DNA from: Sanderia malayensis
Lineage: Eukaryota; Cnidaria; Scyphozoa; Semaeostomeae; Pelagiidae
Assembly (NCBI GenBank): GCA_013076295.1
Contig: RQOL01000616.1
Coordinates: forward strand, 5,422,392 to 5,486,391
Length of the DNA stretch: 64,000 nucleotides
Direction of reading: 5' to 3'
Below the pieces are notes generated by a model. The model was given only the letters and a program-made list of their open reading frames with translations. It was not told the origin of the DNA and made no database searches. A program made the position numbers and the translations under genes. Of this stretch, positions 22,901-47,900 are shown piece after piece (position 1 is the stretch's first letter; each line of letters opens with the position of its first letter).

Positions 22901-24555
22901 GAACATCCACAATTGAAGATAAGCAATATGACCGTTTACAGCTATTGGTATATAGCTTTAGTAAAGCCAATATTACCACTGCAATAGAAAGAATAAAGAC
23001 ATTTGTCAGTGACTACATCAGTGAGACAACAATACAGCCACCTATTCCTATGGTCAATAATCTATTGTTATTAATGAAGATCCGAAAGTTTGCCTCAGAT
23101 TGTAATGTAGATACTAATGTGGATGATAAAGGTAAGGGCATTCACATTTGAGTCCATACTCAGCAATGCATTCATTACATGCTTCATGCTTGAAACTGGC
23201 GCATATTACATGTTATTGTCTCTCGAAACCAGGTACGATCAAGCTTAATGGTGATCCCAAAGACATTATTAAGGTTCAAAAGTTTTGCACAGAGGAGTTT
23301 GAGAAGGTTTCCAAGAGAACCACAAGTTGTGAGTTGATTATTTTCTGATTAATGTTATTGAATATAATTAATCATGTTTTCATTTCGTACACTTTCGCGA
23401 CACAAGGCCGTGGTTCTGCTTAGAATTGCCAAACTCCTTGCTGTAAATCGCGATGGTTAATTTAGGCATAAGTCAAGAGGCCCAAAAGCTCTTGTTCTCC
23501 CAAGGAATCCCCGAAAATTTTTAGTACAATGGATTGGCTTTCAAAGATTGCATACTAATCTTTGCGAGAGACTGTTGTCTCCATAAGTTCAATGGATGAT
23601 AAGCTTCAGAAACAGAATGAAGCTTCAATGAATGCTTCATTCTATTTCCTTGCGTCGCTGGCTTGCTTTTAATCTAAGACATTGATCTGTATTTGGTGTA
23701 GATTCGCTAACAGATCAACTTCCCCATACTTGGACTCCAATGACCAGTGGTGAATCACACAAGCTCGTGGCTGTATCGGAGGACACTCACGAGCATGGAA
23801 GTGTCGTAAAGAGATTTAGAGACAGTTGCGGAGGAGGAGTTAGCAAAATCGTATCCGTGCATCGCATACAGAATCCTCAGTTGTATCATGCGTTTATGCT
23901 GAAGAAGAAGTCCATGGACAAGCGTGGTGGTAGTGGCAGCAATGAAATGCAGTTATTTCACGGAACTACGAAAGATACCTGCGACGAGATTAATCATCAT
24001 GGCTTCAACAGAAGTTTCGCTGGTAAGAATGGTAAGTTGCAACAAGCATAGCATTGTTGTCCATCACTAATTCATTGCAAATCCGAGTTGAGCATTCATT
24101 GGCCAGTTCAGTTGGTCTCTGCTACCACTGCACAACATGTAATGGTCAGAGCCATGACCAAGGTTGTAGACAGTAATTGTCTTTCATTTGGTCGAACATC
24201 AACGTTAACCATTTCGTAACTGCACCATGTAATGATACGATTGTTATTCTTTTCAGCTGCAGTTTACGGAAAGGGATCGTATTTTGCTTTGAATTCAAGT
24301 TATGCGTTGAGATATGCAAGACCCTTCACAGAAACTTCAACATCATCTACCACGAACCATAGATACGTGTATGCTGCACGAGTTCTTGTTGGCGAATACA
24401 CTACAGGTTCCTCGGAAATGAAAGCACCTCCGAAGAAGCACACTGGCTCAACCGAAATGTTCGACTCCACCACGAATTCACCAACCAGTCCAACAATTTT
24501 TGTGATTTATCATGATAACCAAACGTATCCAGAGTATTTGATATGTTTTGAATAA
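19979..24555 (+). CDS. LEM-domain / KH-like / macro-domain / PARP chimera, copy B, about 1065 aa
   Basis: Seven coding exons: 19979-20609, 20803-21887, 22093-22314, 22597-23131, 23233-23328, 23702-24031, 24257-24555. Exon 1 encodes a LEM domain (residues about 7-46), a basic Ser-rich linker with nuclear-localisation-like KKRSSPKK, and then, in the same frame, the last part of copy A exon 4 (LILEGQEIKFCHYNSG). From there on the protein follows copy A: KH-like segments, macro domain (about 560-720), KH-like segment and PARP catalytic domain (about 850-1065) with LFHGT, YGKGSYFA and YPEYLI kept. CCCH fingers are absent. Frame and splice sites are intact throughout. Relative to copy A the catalytic domain lacks 14 residues after LRYA. 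Intron 1 (193 bp) is open in frame, so intron retention would give a short LEM protein with a hydrophobic tail ending at 20884. AATAAA overlaps the stop. Confidence 0.82.
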
Positions 24556-24855
24556 ATTAAAATCATCAATCGGTGCTTTTTAGTGCTGTTGACCCGGCGG
24601 ATGTTTATAGTTTTTTGCACCGCTTGGGTATCTATAATAGGGGACAAAAGTCCTTGGACACCTATAGGATTTTGCATGCTTTACACGCGTACTTCATTCC
24701 CCCTCCCCCCAATACAATGTTGTCTCTAGAGGCCGTTGTTTTCCATATCACCGAATTTTGACCCAGTGATGAGAAAAGATTTGTACAAAGGAAGACAACA
24801 TTGTTTGGGGGAATGGTTGGTTGCATTTCCAGGGAACAAAGTGCGCAGAAACATA
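20549..24855 (+). repeat. segmental duplication, unit B
   Basis: Collinear with 10268-14628. Left breakpoint is inside the fused exon at CCAGAAGAC|AAATTG; right breakpoint after GCAGAAACATA|TCATT. Introns are duplicated too, so this was DNA-level duplication, not retrocopying. Confidence 0.92.
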
Positions 24856-25182
24856 TCATTATCAACTGAAATTCCAAGTGTCCCAGGAACTTTTGTTCCC
24901 CATTGTAAGTTTCATTATTATTGATAATTTTTTACCTATTAAGTTTTTATGTTGAATGTGATGTAGTCAGTTAATAATGACGCTGAATGCTGAATTGTTT
25001 TACTGATATTCGTCATAAGAATTTATTCATTAAAGCGTAAACAATGCAAATTTAAGGGAAGTTATCCGTGTGCTTTGTTTCTGTATCCAAGTTCCAACGC
25101 TTTGGGAGAAATTCGAATTGGGGGGCGGGGCATGTTTGTGCCCTAAGCAACAACAACAACAAAACAAGCCAAGTGAATCAAA
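24856..25182. other. intergenic region upstream of ZMYND10
   Basis: Unique AT-rich sequence after the end of the duplication. It holds a G-rich GGGGGGCGGGGC run and a CAA repeat just before the ZMYND10 start. No coding sequence seen. Confidence 0.5.
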
Positions 25183-37926
<12,744 letters not shown>

Positions 37927-38611
37927 AGCTACCCATTCCAAAGAGTTATCGGCAAACCTGTATTTGGTCACCTTGTTTTGCATGTTTGAATTTTATGATC
38001 ACGTGCTCTTTCACGGTTGCCATGCCAGCTGCATTGCGTCGTTACCAGGTGAATCCGGGTGGCTTTTTTAGCCCCCTCTTATGGGACGGGGGGACGCACT
38101 ACAAGATTACAACAAAGGTTACCAGGTTCGGAATAATTATTTGTTTGCACTTTTAGAAACAGTGTATAAAGTCATAGGATCACGTATATATCTTCTTCTT
38201 CACACAGTTGTTCATTTTTAAACTGTTTATTATTTGTATTTTGTATTTTGAACATTACTTAAATGTTGCCCTGTTTTGTGTTTGAATAGCTTTCACTTTT
38301 CATGTTGAAAACATAAACCAGTAGATTCCATTTGCTTTCGCAAAACAAAACTTCACTTCCCTTCAGATCTCAGTTTCTTTATATCGACATTTAGGCCAGA
38401 TATGTTAGTGGGAAACCCACAAAATCTTTTATCTATAATACAATTTTTTAATATAATGTACAGCATTGGATAGCAGCTACTCGGCCGTACCTATTTTCTG
38501 AACTAAAATTTGCAAATACTTAACTTGAAGCAGCAAAAATTGGAATCAATTACATACCAAAAGAAAATTGTCAAGTTTTCACAATTGCCACACTCCAAGC
38601 CCGAAATTCAG
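37927..38611. other. intergenic region between ZMYND10 and the convergent GPCR
   Basis: 3' flanks of two convergent genes. A G/C-rich patch (GGGACGGGGGGACG near 38090) is the only feature noted. No coding sequence seen. Confidence 0.4.
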
Positions 38612-39667
38612 TTACACTCTACTACTTTGGATAGGTCCAGACGATTCAATGGTTGATAGCTCCGTTGGTGATTGGAAACCCAGGAGGCCTTTAAGCAGTC
38701 TGCGCATTTGCTTGTTTCTTAGAATGAATATGATTGCGTTCAATGAGGAGTTCATGTACACAAGTAGAAAAGACACCCACACCAGCGTATCCAAAGCGAG
38801 GCTGGTCATTGTATTTTTGTAATACCTCACGTATGACCAGTAGAGGCCGACCACGAAATACGGAATGTAACAAACTGTCAGTGACGTCAATATCAAGACC
38901 ATTGTTTTAGCCAATTGTGCGTCGCGTTTGTCGACTTTCTTCGAAATGGCCCCCGCTGCCGCGGCGGTAGTTGCAAGGGCCGGCGTCGTGCTTTGCGCGC
39001 GGTGATAATCCTCCACGCGGTCGTTCTCTTTCGCGCGTCTTCTCATGCCCTTCATGTGCGCTCTCACGGACCTGAACGTGAATATGTAGGCGACGTATAT
39101 CAAAAGGATCACGATGGAATCCATGATGATCAGAACTGCGTTGAATAGAAAGAATTTCTTATACACACTTGCCACAACGGAGACAATAGCGATGCCAAGT
39201 GCGAAGACGACATTACCAAGTATCATGAAACAGGCCGTTCTCTGGTTCATCATCGAAGAGTATTTGTTGAGGAATTTCATGTGAACCCATCTGTCCAAGG
39301 CAATAATCATAATCATAACGCCAGAAATTTGGGGGAAAGTGTAAGAGAGAAACTGGCTTACGAGTTCGACCGTGCAATTTCCATTCTCACTCTTGAAGGC
39401 GGTGAGCAAAACAGAGACGACGTTCTGTAATACGAGACCAACACAAATGTCTGACAGACTCAAACAGGCTATGAGTTTACAGGACAGGTTCCTTAGTTGG
39501 TTTGTGGCCTTGAGTGCGAAGATCAGAAATATGTTCACTATAATGTTCAGCAAAGTCACAACGACGTTACAAGTTAACAACAATGCAAGTCTGGTTTCAC
39601 CGAAGCCCTGTCTGCTCGGATAAACCGACTGGCAGCTGTTTGTTGCTGTTGTAACATCAACTTTCAT
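38612..39667 (-). CDS. class A (rhodopsin-like) G-protein-coupled receptor, intronless orphan, 351 aa
   Basis: Seven hydrophobic helices in one exon. TM1 near 28-50 is preceded by a short N-terminus with one NCT sequon candidate later in loop 1. The TM3 end carries DRW (about residue 125) in place of DRY/ERY, and the extracellular Cys pair expected for class A is only partly clear. Loop 3 is long, basic and Ala/Thr-rich (about 200-245), followed by TM6 with CYIPYF. TM7 ends NSSLNAIIFILRN, replacing NPxxY but keeping the same place. A cytosolic helix-8-like KQMRRLLKGLLG follows. The ligand is unknown; families of such intronless receptors are abundant in cnidarians. Confidence 0.88.
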   Translation of the reverse strand: MKVDVTTATNSCQSVYPSRQGFGETRLALLLTCNVVVTLLNIIVNIFLIFALKATNQLRNLSCKLIACLSLSDICVGLVLQNVVSVLLTAFKSENGNCTVELVSQFLSYTFPQISGVMIMIIALDRWVHMKFLNKYSSMMNQRTACFMILGNVVFALGIAIVSVVASVYKKFFLFNAVLIIMDSIVILLIYVAYIFTFRSVRAHMKGMRRRAKENDRVEDYHRAQSTTPALATTAAAAGAISKKVDKRDAQLAKTMVLILTSLTVCYIPYFVVGLYWSYVRYYKNTMTSLALDTLVWVSFLLVYMNSSLNAIIFILRNKQMRRLLKGLLGFQSPTELSTIESSGPIQSSRV

Positions 39668-40478
39668 CCCGCTCTTTTTTTGTGCAACACATCAACTCTG
39701 CTCGAAACGACACACGAACACAGAAATATATTGAAATTTTCCAGTAGTCGTCAGCTTGCAAAAATGATACTGTCTGTTATCTTCCTTCCTGTTTCTTTGA
39801 AACACTCGAATTGTCTTCCAGTGTTGTGAAGGTGAAACTTGTCTTACTTCAGTAGTTTTAGTTTCCAGTTTATCCAGTCATCCGCATTCTTCTATCACAA
39901 TGAGGAGGAACAAAGTGCATTTCAAATTATCACAATGACCTTTGGTTTAGTAATTTCTTTGCTTAATTAATTTTTGCGTGTAATAAAAATTCACCACCGC
40001 TGCACAGCAATACAGCTCGTGTTCTCACAGAACTTTAATTATTAACCGACGTGTAATTCAGGCGCATGAAATATGTATTAAATTATACAGCAATGTCTTT
40101 GCGATTGTTTATTACAGAATATATCAAATCACTTTTGTGGTTGTGTGGAGTGGCGAAAATGATGAAGGAAACGAAACATGTTTGCGTTTGTTTCATTGTC
40201 TTTTGCATTGTTATTTTACGCTGTACTGTTACGAGGTAATTTAACGAAACAGAGGCTTAAATGCAGAATCATCATCACTGATGTATTTAATTGCATTGGC
40301 CTAGTTGCTGCTGAAAAGAAAATTCATTGAGAAGACACTATTACTTTTAAAATTCATTCCTGCGTTATTCAGGAAATATCACTACAGATTTTTCGGTCAG
40401 AATGTAGGTATTTGTGATTTTATTTTCTACTGATAACCGTTAAAATAGATTACGTGATGGCTGCATTTTTATTGTGTC
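39668..40478. other. divergent intergenic region between GPCR and UFM1
   Basis: AT-rich spacer that must hold the GPCR promoter and the UFM1 promoter/5'UTR. No coding sequence or repeat recognised. Confidence 0.4.
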
Positions 40479-41338
<860 letters not shown>

Positions 41339-41475
41339 TAGATAAAATTGATATAATATTCATGTATGTAATGTTGGTAATGACATGTCTCTTTTCTTTG
41401 TCTGACTTTCCGGCATTCCAAAGCAGCTCTTCAAGAGTTGTCAACTGTGTAAACATTACTTGATTGTTCTGTACA

Positions 41476-43503
41476 TCATTTTACACTTTGCGCACACCTA
41501 AAGCCAAGGTTTGAGGCACTGCTGTCCGGTGTGTTTTGGCTTCTAGCGGCACAACGATAACGGTAGCAAATGTTCTGAAATGGGTATTATACTGTCAAAT
41601 AATCATCAAGGAAAGGGAGAAATGGATATTCTTCCACAAAAATTCAAGCAATGTGATTTCTTACCTTGTGGCACATGAATGATCCCCCCTTTTTCACCTT
41701 ATCTCTGCCAGTCCTTGGCCCTTTCTAACATGAAAGAAGAGAGAAACTGTACCAATATTATGAACGCAAAGAAACTACAAACAACACAATTTAAATCGTA
41801 TTTGACACATATATTTCCTCTCAAAAATAGAATGTATGAAATGTAATTACTGGATTCAAGTTTTCCTCAAGCTGATGACGAATGCTCCACCAGTCCGAGA
41901 CCCATTCCCATGCATTACCAACCATATTATACAAGCCATAGGCATTAGGTTTATACATATTGACTGGAGCTGTTCCAACATATCCATCGTCCTGTGTATT
42001 ATTTTCGGGAAATTTCCCCTGCCAGATATTGATTCGGTGCTCACCACGAGGTAGAAGCTTATTTCCCCAAGGAAATAATCTACAAAAAATTGAAAGTTTC
42101 TCATTGATTTGTTTTGTTTCCATCTGATTTGATTTGCTGTCTATATTCATAGGATGCATCGTAGATGTGTGAAATGCTACCTGCTTTTCTTGCCGCCTCT
42201 TGCTGCAACTTCCCATTCAGCCTCAGTTGGTAATCTCATGTTCTTCCATTTGCAAAATGCAACTGCGTCATTCCAGGACACATGTACAACAGGGTGATCT
42301 TGTCTGAAAACGTAGAACAATAGACATACGGTAAAAACTCTATTAAGCCCTGGTGGGGGTAGGGGGTTATTTAATTGATGAAGTTAGGGCTTAATAGAGA
42401 GGAGATTTCATTGAAAATCTTGCTTTGAACAAGGGGACTTATTAAAGAAGGGGGTTTTATAGAGCATTTACAGTATCACATAAAAGATAATCATTTAAAT
42501 GAAGCCAGGATTAGATACTGCCAGTAGACTATCCAATTAAAATTAACCCAACCTTTTCTCTACATTGCTATCAACACCCTCTGGGCTCTTCCATGAAGCA
42601 CCATCAACTGGGAGCCACCAAGGTGCCTGATATACCTAGAATCAAAAATGCATGATAAACTTCAACAGAATTGTTGCCCAATGCATGACACAAGTAATCT
42701 TCAAGACTTTTAAAAAATCTGAAGAATTAATTAATTGATGTACACTAATTCTTTTTGAACTTACTGCTTGAGATATTTCAGACTGCTGCTTATCACTTAA
42801 TAAAAACTCTGGAACAAATGACTTTCCAAATATTTCAGCCTGTGGAATAAAGATTATATTAATTAAAAATTTAACCTTTAGTTACACAGAACATAATACA
42901 GACGAGATCATACCTTTCTACTATTTCTATTGATTTTCAAAATCGTGTATACTCAACCTCAGTTTTATAACCAGTGGTATCAACAAATTGGGCAAACTCT
43001 TTGTTTGATACTTGGAATTGCTGAATTTTGAAATCATCAACAACAACTTCTCTTTCTGGCCCTTCCCCATCCTGGGGAAAATAGGGCTCGTCAGTACCTA
43101 TCAAATATTTTCCTCCTTTTATTTCGACTAATTTATTCAATAAGATATGGCCTTTCGGTGTGTCAGTTGGTTTTTCATTAAGGTCGACAGTTTTGTCGCT
43201 TTCACTGGTCTTATGAAAGATTTTGTTTCCACCCATAGCGTATTTACAATCTGTATTCATATTTGATTCATCCTTTTTGCAACTATTTTGCTGTTCGTTA
43301 TTTTGCAGTAAAATAGAGCTTGCTTTTTTGTCTTCTGGTGATGGGCCTAGATTCGAGTTCGACCCTCCACAACAGGGATTGCTATGTGTTTTGCCTTTAA
43401 GTTGATTATTTTCGTTCGAATCATCGCTGAAAACAACTATGACAAAGCTGGATGTCACGAACCAGACAATTAAGACTGTTGGTGGATTTAAAAATAACAT
43501 CAT
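41476..43503 (-). CDS. SUMF1: sulfatase-modifying factor 1 (formylglycine-generating enzyme), seven exons, 404 aa
   Basis: Exons on the minus strand: 43503-42958, 42839-42765, 42635-42553, 42303-42181, 42079-41851, 41724-41665, 41574-41476. Phases close. The N-terminus is a signal sequence ([15 protein letters not shown]) followed by a Ser/Asn-rich stretch with a CC pair. The FGE-sulfatase fold starts near 135 ([15 protein letters not shown]) and continues with [42 protein letters not shown] and [10 protein letters not shown]. The redox-active cysteine pair of human SUMF1 (C336/C341) is kept in [14 protein letters not shown] across the last splice. The enzyme oxidises a Cys of nascent sulfatases to formylglycine in the ER. 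It ends 137 bp from the convergent UFM1 stop. No ER-retention tail is visible, as in human SUMF1. Confidence 0.94.
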
Positions 43504-44938
43504 TAAGGCTTTAAAATGTTCTTTTTCATGATGTAGGACTTGCTATGGACAGATTGTCTGGGAATAAAATTCTTTTGTCATTGTTGTTGTTGTTGCTGTT
43601 ATTGTTGCTGTTGCTGTTGCTGTTCAGACGACCTTTTTTGTTGCCGTCACTGGTTGCCGTTGTTTGTTAATTATGGATGGATGGATAAGTGACGTGTGTG
43701 AAGGACATGGTTATTGGAAGAGTGAAGCATTATTATCGTGGACACCAGGAGTGTGAATGTACCCCCAACAAAAAGCTTTATCCCAGCACCCCCTTGTTAT
43801 TGTTTCTTCAAAAGGTGCCCCTTTCAACCTTAAAAAGTCCATCTTTTATCTCTGTCCCTTCCCCTTACTTTTGAGTAAGTAAGTACAAATATTTATACTG
43901 GATAACCATCTCAGCTATGTTGGCTGTTATTAATGTGAGTCAAGTTGGTATAAAACCTTACCCCCAGAAATTCTGAGTAGTCAGCTGACAGCTTGTAGTT
44001 TCTGGTTTCGACCATCCATGGACTTAAACCAGTTAAGACATGGCCTTCAAAGGAGCAAACTCTGCTCTTTAACCAAGGAAGTCAAAACCTCGGGTGTTGC
44101 CTTGGTTTTGACTTCCTAAAGAGGAGAATTTTGTTTTTGAGCACATGATAAGAGTTGGAAATGATGATAAATATCATGAAATTTTAATTTATAGATATAA
44201 GCGACTAATAGAATAGGGCTAGCAAGATCTAGAGGAACACATTCATGTATATTTTGTTATAATGTGCCAAGTAGCTTTCCTATTCCATGTTTTATAGATT
44301 CACTCCATCCCATTCCACTTCATTTATTCCATTCTTCATTCCACACTCCATATTTTACGCCTTTGCCTTCAATGAATTGTAATCGTATTTGGAGCCATTC
44401 ATTTTGAAATCCTGGTTTGCCTGATGAATTTCTCAACTCTTTTCTTATATCATAACACCCCATGGTTTGTAAGTTACAATAGACCAGTTTCTTAATGCTA
44501 ATTAAATGCAATTCAAATGAAAAGCGCATTTATTTGTACAGTTTATTCAAACTCGGTCTCTTTGCCTAGCACTACCCACCTAAATTGTGTTGTTTTCGAC
44601 GTCAGAACGAGACTAGAAAGTCATTGAAATGCAGAAGTCATCTTTGTTTCACGTTCTTCGTAATTGTACGCACGAGTGCTTATCGCAAGGAAATTTTTCT
44701 GAGAACGAATGCATGCTAATGAAGCGGAAACATAAACAAAACATATAGAAAACGGATATTATAAAGCTCGAAATACAGACGCGTAGTAAGTTATTCTTTT
44801 TTGTGGCTACCTAAACCGAAGAAGAGTTGTCGAGTTATTTTAGTCAGGTTCATTATTAAGCTTTTTATTTCATTTCATTTGATGAAATACGCTAACGCCT
44901 ACTACAGATGAACCAGAACTATCTAATTTATTGAAAAC
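43504..44938. other. divergent intergenic region between SUMF1 and the receptor kinase
   Basis: Contains a TTGTTGCTG microsatellite (43575-43625), a small hairpin (GGAAGTCAAAACC / GGTTTTGACTTCC near 44078-44117) and ATTCC-rich simple sequence (44295-44345). No coding exon recognised. Confidence 0.5.
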
Positions 44939-47900
44939 ATGTTTACAGGCTGCGGAATGTGTTCCAACCAAAGATTGCGTTTAATAATATGCCTTGTTTG
45001 CTGTATTATTTGTGCTGCAAAAGCTGAAGAAATCAACCAAAAGCCTTGGAGAATAGGTGAGTTTATCTTTCATTTGGTAGTGTTTATCTTTTTATATTTC
45101 ATGAATGCATCACTTAGGCCGACTAAGTATTCCTCTAATTGATTATTTAACAGGTATGGGGCATGTGTACCCATCTATTTGGACTCTTATGTAATTTTTC
45201 CTGTTTAAAATTGAGCCCTTTTAGTTTCGTTTCAATTTTTGATAACTTTTAGCAATATATACAGGCGCATTAAAACATTTATACAACGTTGATAAAGAAA
45301 ACTGCTGACTTCAAAGGTTATCAATCCGACATGCTTATTGTGTTGTTCCACTGTCGATTTCAGTGTATGCTATAGAACACAATTACATTTCCATGTTCCT
45401 GTGGATTAATGTAAGCGAAACAGGCAGTTTATCCACGGAAACCTCGTGGCTTGATTTCTGGCAGAACGTGTATCAGTTGAGACGACATCTGTTCGAGTTG
45501 CATACTGCGTTTAGTAGAGCTCTCCCAGCAATCAGGTTGAGCTAATTTTAGGTCGGAAGTATCCAGCCCTTATTGAGTCGAGAAATCCCATTTGAATCAA
45601 CTCCACCTGCATAACAGCGTGGAAGTAAAGCTAGTTACACAAGTAGGAGATCTATCACATAATCCCATCCAATTGCAGATGGGTTTATCAAGATAACAAT
45701 CTTATGTTATCTTGGTTTTACAAAGTCAAATTTAATAATGCACCGAGGATGCCAATACAAATTGCTTCAGAGACGTGCTTTAGTTTTTCAGAGCTAATCA
45801 AGGTTGTGATTGTGAAAGAGAAACCAGCTGTATTATATTTTCAAAACAAATGATTTCTTTCTTCACACCGCGTATTTTACGACACTATTGCAGCGTGTGA
45901 TAAGTAATTTTCTCAGTGTTTTGCTCAGCCAGTGCAGATGGGTTTTGCCCATGCCAATCCATCTGCTTACCCAACGTTGGTCGCTGTTAAATTTCGTGGG
46001 GATATTTGAAAACATTGCTGTTATTTCCTGACGACCAACTACACTCACTTAAATGTTGAATTTTTGGTCGCAATATGATCGCAAAGCCAAGCTAAAACTC
46101 GTGCATTTTTAATACAAATCAACCAAAATACGCACTATATATTAGCATATATCGATTTGTTCAATTTATACTGCACAGAATTTCCCAGCTTGCTTTACTT
46201 TACTGTACGTTTAAACGTAAACACGCGAATCAATGATATTTCTGCCAGAGCATGGCATTGTTTGATTCTTCAATTAAGCCTAATTACTCTGTGTAACAAA
46301 CATGGCATGAATTATTGCACGGTTCTAAGGTCTATATACGCTCGTAAACAGCCTTGTGAATTTATTGCATTGTCATTATCCAATGCTGCATTTCCTGTAT
46401 TCTTTATTCAACACAATTTCCCACTGGTTTCCAATGCGATTTGAATCATTTTGATCCAATGCACAATGCTATTATATACACGAATGTGAGGAAAAAGTAT
46501 TGTTGGAGTTAAAGCGAAACCAGTTTCGAGGCGTGTTTAATTGTCTTCAAAGGAACCCCATTTCTTGGGAACCTCAAACACTATAATTAGCAACACAGTG
46601 AATCTTAAATATCCACGAAATTCACCACGAATCAACTATTAGAAATTAAATTAAATCTCGCGTGTCGTTACATAAACATGCAGTCAGTGTGAACGCACAT
46701 TGGATTATACATAAGTTGTGATAATGTAACCTGCAACTTGTGATACACATGCGCGAGAGAATACGGTAAAGTCCCAATGACTCGAACCTCCAGAGGCCCG
46801 ATGAAAATATTTTGAGAGCGAGCGAGTGTTTGAGTTTGCGAGGATGGGAAAGTATTAGCAAAGCTTTCAAATATCAAATATGGAAGTATCAATTAGTTCG
46901 AGTAAGCCGAAGCTCGAGTTATTGCGGATTCGCTGCTAAAACTTGCTGCTAAAATCTGGAGCATGGTAGAAACAGGAACAGGAATAGGAGCAGGAATAGG
47001 AACAGGATTTTGATTTGGAAAAGGGGCAATAACAATGTTTGATTTGCATTTGTTTACTTTCATTTAGGAAATTTCACCTTTCTGGAAAAGCCAAACAGTA
47101 ATTTCATGGTTCATTATCTCCACGACTTGGTTGACATCAAGTGCAGAACAAATAATGCCAGTGCTAAAACAACATTATTCGTCAAAGGCCATTTTACTGA
47201 AAAGAAAAACATAAAAGACAGTCGATTGTTCAACGCGACACTGCGCAGGCGGCACCAAGACTTCACGTTTCTAGCAAATCCCAGTCAATCACATCAGCTC
47301 TTTCTCTGCAAGGCACAGCTGGGGAATCGCACAATCTGGGGGCATAGGGGTACCATGCTAGCTCGCCCAGGTATGTGCTCGAACTCATCTTATCAAAATC
47401 CTGCTATGTATTGTTTCTTTGTTGCAGACTGCAAGCAGGCCAACTATTTTTAAGACTGTGTTATGTTATTGCAAATGTAATGAAGTAGGTTTCAGTCTCC
47501 TATTCTGGGATACGTGTTTATGAACACGTTATGTTTGAGTAGACTCATTACGTTGCGTCCCTGTGCCTCAATTGTTTTGCTCGCTCGGTTGAGGAAAACG
47601 AACAACGCAACAGATTGACAGTTCAACCATCTTTTTATTTTCCTTGAGTTAAGCAAGTTACGAGCGAGGCACTGGAACGTAATGTAGTGAGTCTAATGTT
47701 TGAGTAACTTGTGTGATTTAGTTGAATGAGAGCTACGATTGGAAACTATACGTGCGTGTGATTCATTTACTTCGACCTAACCTCGAAACATTATGGCAAA
47801 GTTCTTTGCAGTAGCGTCTATAACACACCCAAATTTACTTTTATTATTCACCTTCGATTTCAGAAAAGAGAATGGTTCCTGTTCAATTGGAGCCAAACGT

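Noticed and set aside
42323..42477. MITE in a SUMF1 intron with ends like ACGGTAAAAACTCTATTAAG
   Set aside because: The two ends match only loosely and the TA duplication is not certain; not listed as a feature.
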